64,000 nt of DNA from Membranipora membranacea (lineage: Eukaryota; Bryozoa; Gymnolaemata; Cheilostomatida; Membraniporidae), in the NCBI GenBank assembly GCA_914767715.1, contig OU612065.1:8060001-8124000 (forward strand), given 5' to 3'. This document shows, one piece after another, positions 38,241 to 50,000 of this stretch (the stretch's first letter is position 1; each line of letters starts with the position of its first letter). The translations under genes were made by a program, and so were the position numbers. The notes below the pieces were generated by a model that worked only from the letters and a program-made list of their open reading frames with translations, made no database searches and was not told the origin of the DNA.

Positions 38241-38970
38241 TAAAACAGAATAGAGTGATTTTTCTGTTGTAGTCCAATGAACTCCCTTTGAGATTGAATA
38301 CATTCTGAAGTCACCCCATCTAAACACTTCAAAACTCAACAGAGTATTTGCAGGTTCACAAGCAGAGATATGAAAAATAAATGTTCAGTTTTGGGAAGTG
38401 TGTAGTTTAAAAATAATCACAATCATTCACATGATGATCACAGTGAGCTCTCCACCACTGGAATTCGGTGGTTGTAGGAAAAAGAGTGACATGGTAGGAA
38501 TCACCCTATCCATTCCCTTATCAAGACAGGGCAGTTTGAGCTGTAGTGATTTTGTGTTCCCAAAAAGTTGTCTCTAGGTGGTCACTATATATTTGGGCTA
38601 TGTCCTCTGTTTTTAAGCTAAACTTTTGATGTTTCAATATCTCAGATCAAGTATTTAGTTATCCAAACAGACTTCATCAAGTATTGTGTTCCACAAATTG
38701 ATTTCTCGTATGGACTAATCAAAGGTGCAGGTAAACAATCTAAGGCTCAATCCTTGCGAGTGTTCAAATATCATTCAAGTAGGGATCCGATTTTCTATGA
38801 CATTGGCCTTCAAGCAAACTCCATTGCCAAAGAAGTTTTTTTCTGTTTTAAACGCTGTGACATGCACATTGGATATCTGAACATGTTTAACCGTAACAGT
38901 TTTTTGTCAAGTTAACTCCCAAATTACTTATAATGTATGCTCAATGACTACGTTGCAATTTTTATTTCAG

Positions 38971-41900
38971 GTACTATGACCGTCATAATTATCATGAGGT
39001 GAGTGCTTAGGCCACAATCAACTCATGTCATCTAATTATTCTAGCCAGTGAAAAGTGATCTATATTTAGTATTCGCTTCTGTAGATGCCTAGGCCTGTGG
39101 TAAATATGATTTTTATGAAGGTAGTCAATTCGTTAATCAGCTTAATCCCACTGTAACAGTTGATACTCCTGGGTCAATCTTACGCTCCCTTGTGTTATAG
39201 ACTAGAAATAACACAGACTATGATAGAAAGTCATCATATGACAGAAGGAGAGAAGACTATTCAGTGAGTGGTCAAAGGCAAAATAGTCCAAACAGATACA
39301 ACCACAAACTACCTTATATCGACAGGATTAGGCCAGATAAAGACCGATATGAAAAATGTAAGTGATTTAGAGAAACACATGTCGTATATATTGGTTTATT
39401 GTAAATTGATATCGTATGAAACATGGCCGCTACCTAAAGGTAATGCTATATAAAAATGGTAATTTGCTTCCAATAAAAAGTTCTCTTTTGAGACTAGAAG
39501 CATGTGGTCATTGAAGTGCCTAAGTTTTCATGATTAGTCATCTATTCTGGCCATCTGAGCAGATAAGAAAGCTAGTACCAATTTAAAATCTGGAGATTTC
39601 TGGGAACATGGTACATGAATGCAGTTAAAATTTAGAAAAATTGTGTAGCCCTTTCTTCTGCTATATGGTTGTTACTAAATCTTTATCTGTAAAACGTTGC
39701 ATCAGTGAATAATCTGTGTCAATTCTAGTGTTGACATTCAATCAGCAGAGGTTACCGACATTCATAATGTAGTGGCAGGGTGTATTTCCCCTCTCAAAAC
39801 CACAATGGCTATTTGGCAGTCCGACAAGCTCAATTTTTCACAGTACCTTTACTCTGACCCCTATTGACCAAAGCTATGTACAATAAAAACAAATTTTCTT
39901 GCTTATTTTTATAAGCCGTTCAGAAACAACTTGTATTTGTTGTTCTTTTTAACCATGCGCCTTCCTCTCGTTGCTTCAAGATAACCGAGATGGTGAGAGA
40001 TTACCTCGCGATGAAGCTCGAGCTGGTAGCTATGAAAATCGTACTAACAATGCTTACACTAACTCGATAAAGCAACATATTGACAATAAACATTCATCAG
40101 ATAGTAGTGACACAACAGACAAAACATCAAACTCACAATCCAGACGCCGATCCAAGGAAAGCGAAATGGTACGAAAAGCAGACGAGAAAAGGGAGAATAC
40201 CTCCAACTCATCAGAACGCGATACAAGTACTAAAACACAAGCAAAAGATCAGCGACTGGAGGTAAATAGAGATAGCTGTAGTATCCTTAGGTTACGTTGT
40301 CACTGAAAACTGTTTAGATAGAATTGTTATGTATAGAGAGCTGAAATGCCACTAAGAAAAATTTGGACAGGTCATGGAATACTTGCAATATGAAAAGAAA
40401 TTAAATTGAGATGATGACCGCGGTCACAGAGTGACTTGTCTGACCCTTTACATGGTAGTGGAAGAAGAATCATGAAACCAGCTGTGCATTTCTTCAATCC
40501 TTTACAATTTTTTGTCATGCTAAGTTTCTGTTATCTTCACAGGGGCAAAAGACTGCCGTACGAGTATGTGGTGACTGGTCCGAGCATGTCAGCTCGTCTG
40601 GTAAAAAGTATTTTTACAACTGTAAAACAGAAGTATCTCAGTGGGTCAAACCTAAAGAGTGGAAGCTTGCAGACCAGTGAGTTGCTCTACCAGAACCAGT
40701 TGAACCAATTACACTTATGAAAGACAATTATCACCTGGAACCAAAAACGCAATATCTCAAATCATTAGGGCCCATGAAAAATTATTGCTGAATAGTTTAG
40801 TATGAATTTATGTTGTGAAATATTGTTGGCATATCATGTATGATATGAAGTAAACTTTGTTGGATTCAGAAATCAGACTTGAGTCCATCCTTGTCCCACT
40901 ATAAAGTGTGATACTCATGTCTGTTTTCAGGGCAAAGCTTGAAGCTCAGAAGGGTGGAGGTAACACAGCTTCACAAGGTAAGATATCTGTTTTAAAACAT
41001 AAGGAGAAAACTGCTGACAAAACAGCACATTGTATTTGCTCATAATTATCTAGCCATTATCTCCAACAATGTTATTTTGTGAAGAAAATTTCATGCTGTG
41101 AAGTCTGTAATAAATAAATTTGGTTTAATTTTCAGGCGGGCAAGCCACAAAAAAGAATGGTTCTATACCACATACAGAAAGCAGATTAGACTCTGAACAC
41201 AATAAGGATAGGCCCTCAGATCGAACTGATAAATCATCCACTAGTACTAATCATGACCAAAATCGGCAGCTTCAGAGACAGGATTCATTGTCCTTGTCGA
41301 GGCAGCGCCATGGGTCTAATAATCATAGAGAGACTGTTAGTCACCAATCTACGCCCACTAGACTGAAATTAGCCCCTGATCATAGACACGGTAGCAGCAG
41401 TGCTAATAAGCACAGTAGCACTTCGGATAATAGACATTCCTCTACTCACTCTACCCCTCGGTCGTCTTCCATGGATACTAGTTCTAGTCCAGGTGTAGCA
41501 GCTGAGAGAACATCACATAAACCAGTTATCAATGGAAATGGTGAGTTGATGATGTCGGTGACGTTTGTTCATTCTGTGGACTGTCTTGTCTCTAGTGTGT
41601 ATGTGCTACTGGTATTTAAACTGGGGAAGTACAGAAAACTACTTCAACTTCTAAAGAGAATAAAGGACCATTGATGATCAAATGGGAATTTTTGTTACTG
41701 TGCGCCATGTTCCATTTGTCTACATATCAAACCGATGATTGGGTTCTGGTTTGCTTTAAATTTGATGATGTTTCATGGAATTCTTGCTTCTCAAGACCCT
41801 ACAACATCAAATTATACACACATCACTTTAGAAGCTTTGGCATTTACTGCTACCTTCCCAACACTGTTGAAACCATGCTGAGCACTGATGTCGGTTTGCT

Positions 41901-44860
41901 CTGCTAACACTAGAGGCCATTGTTTTAATCTACTCCCTCGCTACAAAGACTAGGGTAATTTGTCATCTCATTCTAGATTCTTAGCATTATGATGACTGTC
42001 TTTTCGTTAGTTCTAGGCAGCATATGACATCAGTCATGGGAAACCGCCAAGTTGGGTTTTCCCAATTCCACCTACTCAATCATGTTTGGTCAATAAATGT
42101 AATATTGTTGTTGCAAAACACTTTTACTGTTGTGCACTGGTAAGTTCTTACCTGCCTGGGAGGGTTGTTTTGTGGAGACTACTGTCAATGTTCAATGCTG
42201 AGAGTAAAAAAAATCTTCTTTCGTTCCTTGATAGATAACAGTGGGGATGACATGGACATATCTCCAGACGGGTCACCAAAGCCGTCATCTGGAGGGCAGA
42301 ACAGGAGTAGAGATGTACGTCCAGCCAACACAGCCTCATCTCAGAATCCTCCGCCTGGTTCAGGATTACCAGCACCTGATCAAAACATAATGTGGGGTCA
42401 AGGTGTGTACTTACCATCGATATTACAGCGTGTCGGCATTGTATTGTAAAATGAGAGTTCCTGTAATACGTTTTGGTGAGGCTGTTGTAACGTCTCTAGG
42501 CAGTGGTGTCTTAATTTATACCTCTGTAGTAAATTTCTCATGGTTCCATGAATTATATTGTGAGTATACACATATTATACACAGAACCATCTCATGGATT
42601 GTGCTGTTGCAGTAAAGTGTTGTGCAAACCAAGTACATAATGCTCATACCAATTATTTTGGGGCAATAAAAGGATAAACTTGTTGGACTAAGTTAAAGCC
42701 CTACAACACAGATCAACGAATTGTTTATATAGAGTTTGTTCCTTCCATGAGCAAACTTTTGCTCTGAAGAGAAATGCTTACCATATCATATTTTGTCGCA
42801 GAGCAAGCTCACACAGCTACCCTGGAAGAGCAGAGGGGTAATATTGTTCAGTTACCAGTTCAGTTGACCATTTCGCAATTTTTTCAAATAACATTATTTT
42901 CTGCTCAAGTTAACTTCCTGGCCCATCATATGAGTTTTTGGCTGATACTCTCCTAAATATAACCCAGCAGGTAGCGCTGTTAGCCAGAAACTGCAGTTGT
43001 TTGGCAGCGTCACTGTAGAAACCTGCATCGGAGATGTCCTAGCTGTGTTGTTTGACTGATTCAATTCAATTTGTATTTTAGCTTTGCAAACGCTGCAGAC
43101 GCTACAGGAAGTACTAACAAGGCGGAGCAATAGCATAAGTCAACCAGGCAACCGTAAGCTATATTTCAGCACAGGCTATCTTGGTTTTTTTTCAATGTAA
43201 ACAGGCGTTATATTTATGAATTATCAATTGAGATCCCTACATAAAAGATGGCCTATTGGCTGGTATATTTGATAAAGAGTACCAAGTCATCGGATTGTTG
43301 TTTTTCTGTTTCTATGGAATCAGTAATATCGGCAAAACTTTTTAAAATATGGGAGATATTTTGGACTCATGTGCTGTTATCGATGTCTCTTATTGCAGCA
43401 GCTGTAACCATGGCATCCCCGAAGTCCGCACCATCTCAGTCACCAAAAACTATACCACTGCAAAATCCTCATCAGGTGATCAGGGAACGACAACCTGAAC
43501 TTGCATCAAGGTGAGTGATTGATGATATTTATATATTCTGTAAAAACTGAAAAACTTGTTGTTATGTTCTGCTCATGGAAAGAAAAACAATGAGAACGTG
43601 AAAAAGAAATAAAAAATATCTCATATAATTTTGTGTTTGCTTGTAGTGAACTGAAGGATCGCAGTAGCCCAGCTGTGTCCGATGTCAGTCAGAACTCTAT
43701 GGTATCAGCTGTGGCCACTGCGGAGTTAGTATTACCGCCCCTGAATCAAAGTATTAATCTACCTTCATCTCTCATCAATCACTATGATCCTAGTCTAATA
43801 TCTCATGTGGCCCATTGGCCTGCAGAACAAATAGAACTGAGGGTAAGTACCTGTAATTCTCTGTATTGTGTACAAGTTTATGACGTAAGAGATTTACAAT
43901 CAACCTTGAGGGGTAAAAATAAAGTGTGTTTCATATTTCATTACTGTCTGCCAATGAATGCAAACAGTTTTGCTATAAGTTTTATCAGGGAGGGTTTTAT
44001 GGAGTTTGTCGTCGAAGTTGTCTCTTCTATAAGAAATATGGGCAACTCCAAACTTTCATTACAAAGACACAACATGATAAGATTTATACAGTTCACCTGC
44101 ATCCTAATAGCAAGGCAAATTGGATCAAGCGTGATCTAAAGACTAAGTTGTGCACCTTAGTCAGTCACTGGAGAAATACAGCTATTTCTCTGCTAAATTT
44201 GAGTTTCTCTTCAATAGGCAAGTATGGTGAATGCAGAAGGTGTAATTATAGGTGGTCATCATTGTGGCCAGGTCAGCACAGAATTAAAGCGAGACAGGTC
44301 TCAAGTGCGAATAGCTGAGGTGCAATCTACTCTTATTGAACATAGGTAAGTAAGACCGTTAAAGGCGTACCTAGAATTGCGAAAATTCCATAATGAAATA
44401 GTGGTCATGCATTGCAGGTTTATCAATTAATGTGAGTTTTCTTTCTTCGTCTGACAACCAATCAGCTTTGACTAACCAAATGTTCAAATGATCCACAACA
44501 CTTTCATGTGGGTCCTTTGCATTTAGAGAGTTGACATGGTAAACCCAGTTTCAAATGCCATGCTAGTGCTGCTCATATCAGGTGATTATTTGGCGATTGA
44601 CAACAGTCACATCATCACATGACTGTTTTTCAGATTACAAACCGTTGACCTGGATGTCGTGGGACAAGCTGCCATATGACAGTTGTACTCAATGTCATTG
44701 TTTTTTTCCTGATTTTATCTGACATGCTTATTGATTTTGATCTGACATGTCATAATACCATATGTTATAATTTATTTCTTGCAGAATCCACTTCTTAAAG
44801 CAGCAGATATCAGAATTAGAAACTCCAGATAAAGGTTCTTACTCTGGCAGCACAACTTAG
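38971..44860 (+). CDS. WAC: WAC, WW domain adaptor with coiled coil (N-terminus missing)
   Basis: WAC is a nuclear adaptor that links RNA polymerase II to RNF20/RNF40 for histone H2B ubiquitination and also acts in autophagy/mTORC1 control. Exons by eye: 38971-38998, 39201-39357, 39981-40261, 40543-40676, 40931-40977, 41136-41540, 42235-42402, 42802-42837, 43082-43153, 43399-43510, 43647-43842, 44218-44345, 44785-44860; 612 residues seen. The N-terminal part is Asp/Arg/Tyr/Ser-rich. The WW domain lies in 40543-40676 ([19 protein letters not shown], then [11 protein letters not shown]). A Ser/Pro-rich middle follows. The C-terminal domain has [20 protein letters not shown] and a predicted coiled coil with [20 protein letters not shown] then [10 protein letters not shown], matching the vertebrate WAC end. 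The first exon, probably holding about 20 residues and the start, was not located upstream of 38971. Vertebrate WAC is about 650 residues. Confidence 0.92.
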
Positions 44861-46986
44861 CTTAATTATTATTTCTTAAATTATCATTTAATTCTTATGT
44901 ATTTGCTGTAAATACGAATGAATGCTATTGCGGGTGCATCATTCTTTTGTACATATGTTTTTGTTTTCCATTTATGTGAAAAAATGTTGAGAATACATGC
45001 AGAGTCAGGTAAGTATTTCGCATTGATTGAGATGGTATAATGAGCTTTGTTCTATCTGATAGATGAAAACCAAATCCTGCGAGATGCAGTTTTTTGTGCA
45101 TTTTCTGTTTTAGAAGGGTTTGTCAATTTCAAAATATTTGCGGATTCACTGATTGTTGTTAAAAAGTGACCTCAACTTTGGAGCCCTGACACTATCTGAT
45201 AATAAATTTTATTTTTCTTTTGCTTTTGAATTTTTCAAATGAGATGTTATATTAGAACTTCTCTGCACCCTATTGTTGTAAATTATGGGTTTCTCTCTGT
45301 GAAAGGAGAATATTATACGCTAAAATCCTGAATGTAATTTAACTGCTTTATTTGCCCAACCAAAACTCAACAATAAAATGGTGAAAAATACTTAAACTGA
45401 GTTATCAGTAATTTGATATGTTATACTGCTCTGTGCTCCTTATATTGAACAATTAGACTAATTTGTTCAGTAAGTGTTGACATGACATAACCCTTGGCAT
45501 TCCTGTGATATGGTAGGATGAGCTGAGCAAGGAGATATTAGGATGAGTTTCAAAGCTCGGACATGTAAGGGATCTGCTGTGGTGTCGCACTATTAAAGGT
45601 ACAGATGCTTAGCGCCATGGAACCAACAAACAAATATGCAACATATATATTGCTTTGGACAATTTATATATTATATTATTATGAGAGTGTCAAGAACCCC
45701 TTGACAGATTTCTGAGACGAACCTGAACCTGATGCAGCTATGAGAGTTGATCCTTCGATTGACACGGTTCATCAGGTGATCTGGAAATTTGAAAATAAAG
45801 ATTTTGACAAACTATGAATCTTATTTAACAAAACAAACCTAAGAAAGCAATATTTGGAGTACAATTTTTGAATTTGAAATTTCATGTTTTCAAGTTGTCT
45901 TCACTCTCTCATTTCCTGTTTGGGTAACAGGAAAACAGTAGTATGGCATTCTGGGATTTATAAATACAGCTGACTTGTTTACTTCTTTGTTCAGTTTAGT
46001 ACCAGGTCATATTGTGTTTGGTGTAATAAAGCACTCTACTCTATTTTCCTAACATTGTCCAGCACCCTCACCTAATTCTGAGGTTCTCTTACAGTCACCA
46101 GTGTTCTTCCAGCTCAATTATCATCTTGGAAGGTAAGAGTTTCAGTTCAATACTGTCTTCTATATGATGATATAATATATAAAATAAGATAGACTTAGAT
46201 AGATAAGATAGAAAAATACTAAAAACTTAGTACTTTTTAGTTTAAGTACTGGTAGGTAGAGAAGAGAGTACTCAGTAGTAGATTAGGTTGAACCACAAGT
46301 GAGAAATACATCATCATGATCATGCATTATGCATACAGTCTGGATCAAAACTCTAGAGACTATGATGATGTTTGTTAACCCACAGATGTACTTCCTTCAA
46401 AACCTGGGTCTCTTATCTAGCAAAGTTTGACTGACCCTCTTGACTTGGTTGAGTTTAAGTTTTTTGTTGTATGTCAAACAACAGTGTGGGCTCCTGACCT
46501 CTCATTAACTTGAATCCTGGTACAAGAGGGGCTATGAAAGTTCTATTGTTGGGAGAAGAATTCACTTTCCAACAGTAATCCCAAGAAAAAGTCAGATCTT
46601 TCTAGATTTCTATCCTAGCTGGTCTATCCTGTATCAATATCCTTTTCATAGATAGTAGTGATGGTTTGTATTACTACAACATTAAGACTCACTTGAATTG
46701 AACTGTATGCCTTCTAGTTATACCGGGTGTGCCAGTTTGATTTAGGAAAAAGGGGAATCAGTCCTCTTGTTAGGCTTGTGAAAATAGTTCACTCACATGG
46801 TTGCGTGTCAACCCTTGGTCCAGACATGCCAACGTCTTATTTTTAAAATTGAAAACAAACTTGATATTAAGGGAAGGGATTACCTCACATCATCATCTAT
46901 GTTTCACCATAGTGTCTAGTTACTGTTGTGAAAGTATCTTGGCTCCCTAGCAGAGTTGTTATTCAAAGTCTTGTATTTTGTTTCAG
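44861..46986. other. WAC 3' flank and DAP5 5' flank
   Basis: No coding exon seen. AATAAA-type signals occur at several places (near 45200, 45373, 45785 and 46024), any of which may end WAC. An imperfect GATA-rich stretch lies at about 46185-46214. The 5' UTR start and promoter of the DAP5 gene should lie here but were not recognised. Confidence 0.45.
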
Positions 46987-47082
46987 AATTTTTCACTGAG
47001 CTGAATAAATTAGAACCATTCTGGACTCACAAGGCAAAGTAGAGGGTATTACTTCTACGCGCCCTGGAGGCAAAGGCTACAG
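46987..47082 (+). CDS. EIF4G2: DAP5 first coding exon with apparent non-AUG start
   Basis: The exon follows a TTTCAG acceptor and ends at a GTTCGT donor with phase 2. In the frame that continues into the known DAP5 sequence it has a TAA at 47006-47008 and then stays open with no ATG. The first near-cognate codons are ATT codons, then CTG at 47021 with A at -3 and G at +4, a strong context. Vertebrate DAP5 is known to start at GUG. Downstream residues VEGITSTRPGGKGYR are Gly-rich like the vertebrate N-terminus. Confidence 0.55.
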
Positions 47083-50000
47083 GTTCGTAAATCATAAAGC
47101 TTATTGCTAAGGGTTATGGGTTTTTTTAGTCTCCAGACATACTCTTCACCATCGACTGTCTCCAGTGATTTATTATAAGATCCAATCCGATTACCATCCT
47201 TGAACTTCTTCTGATAGGACTTTTGCCACATAAGTAGAGCTATCAGTTAGTGGCAGTGAGAGTCAACTCATCATGGCCCACAATGTTCAAGATTTGGAGT
47301 TTTGAGCACGTTCAAAATGTCTGCTAAGTTAAACCAAGTTAGGTTAGTTAGTTAGCAATGATATCTTTAGGTCATATAGCCGCTTCAATTAATATGAATC
47401 AGTTAAGTCGTTCCACCTGTAGGAAGTAAATGTTTGTGTTTGATAGATCTGACGTACTGTTCAGCCGGCCAGCGCAAGTTCCCTCTACTCAAAACGGTCA
47501 CGCCAATGTCGGGTCATCAGCATGGGTAGCACCTAGTGCCCGCCGCAGACAAGCTGCGGATGCAGCGAGTCGAAGAAGTAATAAAAAGCATGCTGACAAG
47601 CTAAGCGGAGACGCAGTATTCCACCGAGCTAGAGGGTAAGGCACAACATTCAATTCAAATTCAGCTTTGTATGTGTACTAGAAATTCCTTGATTGCTCTG
47701 CTTGCTCCACTTAAGGTATCCCATTACTAGTATATGGTTTTGTTTGATGAGACTGGCAGTGACGAGTCGCTGGTACGTCTTAACCAATGTACACAGTCTC
47801 GGGATCTTTGTTGATATTTCATTACTTTTCCTTTTCAGCATTCTCAATAAACTGACCCCTGAACGATTTGACAAACTAAGCCTTGAACTTCTAAATGTAG
47901 GAATAGGCAGTGAAAAGACTCTACGTGGACTTATTATACTGGTATGTACCTAACCACCATCTTGTTTCAGTCATATTAATTGTAAATAAATACTAGGATG
48001 ACACGCTCATGAGAAGTAATTTAATTGCACTGTAATAGTCACTCTTTGAATAGGGTGATGAGTCATATGTTTTTGTATCACCCTTTCAGATATTTGACAA
48101 AGCTGTTGATGAACCCAAATTTAGTTCACTGTACGCCCAGTTATGCGAGAGGCTAAGCAAGGACGCTCCTAACTTTGAACCACCTGAAAGAAAAGTTAAT
48201 GTAAGTACCTAGAGGCGTACTATGCTATACTATGAGAGCACATTCATAATCATGTAAGACTAGACATAATCATAGCTGTCATGCATATAACAGCTATACT
48301 TCATGGTTCAAGTAGTCTATAATTACTGCTGTCTGATATGTAATAAAATACGTATGTCTAGCAACGATGAAAACATGGGATCACAATGTAAGGATAGTGA
48401 GATGAGACACAATATACATAACCATACATGTTAGGGTGTGAGTCATCATGAACTTGAGAATAAAGGGTTTCCTTCTTTAAATATTGAGGAAATATGCAGG
48501 TGATACCTAAATTGGAAACATCTGGCTGAACTGAAATTTAATACCGACATTTTTATCCTTGTCTGGTATACAAGTAATTATTGGCTTAGATCTTGACACT
48601 TAGCTTTGATACAACTCCCTTGAGGCATAGACGGCTGTGCCCTAATATTGATTGTTAGAGCAGGCAGGTTGAACCTAAACTTAAGCGTTGCCTATTTAAA
48701 TTGCTATGCTATGCTTGACATGATCGAAGGCCATTAACCATAGTACCCTACACTTGTATAATCATACTGTGTTAACAACCTTTCCTTCACATTCCTAAAT
48801 AGAAACATTTATGTAACGAGCTGTCAACTTTTTGAACTTTTTATGACTGCCACACTGTATACGAGTTGTGCTCTCTAATAATGACATGGTCGTGTAACCT
48901 GCAAGTAGATTCCCCAAACATGAGTGCTGATGAATTGCAGTTAATGCTGATATATAGCATTAAGGCTATGTAACTTCAACTCAGGAGTGGATGAGAGCAA
49001 TTCCTGTCTTACTTTGTTTCTTATGAGTCTAGCGCTGAGGTTACACTTGCTATACTCTGAATCAACAGAGGATGAGCAATTATCAGTAAGAGCTACCATC
49101 CAAATAAACAACCCACTTAATTCTTGTGTGCTGTTATTTTGGTAGACATTTTACCGACTGTTACTGACAAAGTGCCAAGATGAATTTGAGAGCAGAGCAA
49201 AGATCACGAATGATGCGAGCATACTTACCTTTCGCTCAGAAGAGGAAAGGGAGGAGTTCGCCAAGACTAAACGCAAGATGCTTGGAAACATCAGATTCAT
49301 CGGTATGTTCGAGTTTGATTTATTACATATACATAAACAAAAGGTTTCTAGTAACCTGATATACCCAGCGCTAAACCTGATATACCCAGCGCTAAACCTG
49401 ATATACCCAGCGCTAAACCTGATATACCTAGCGCTAAACCTGATATACCTAGCGCTAAACCTGATATACCTAGCGCTAAACCTGATATACCTAGCGCTAA
49501 ACCTGATATACCTAGCGCTAAACCTGATATACCCAGCGCTAAACCTGATATACCCAGCGCTAAACCTGATATACCCAGCGCTAAACCTGATATACCCAGC
49601 GCTAAACCTGATATACCTAGCGCTAAACCTGATATACCTAGCGCTAAACCTGATATACCTAGCGCTAAACCTGATATACCTAGCGCTAAACCTGATATAC
49701 CTAGCGCTAAACCTGATATACCTAGCGCTAAACCTGATATACCTAGCGCTAAACCTGATATACCCAGCGCTAAACCTGATATACCCAGCGCTAAACCTGA
49801 TATACCCAGCGCTAAACCTGATATACCTAGCGCTAAACCTGATATACCTAGCGCTAAACCTGATATACCCAGCGCTAAACCTGATATACCTAGCGCTAAA
49901 CCTGATATACCCAGCGCTAAACCTGATATACCCAGCGCTAAACCTGATATACCTAGCGCTAAACCTGATCTACCCAGCGCTAAACCTGATATACCTAGCG

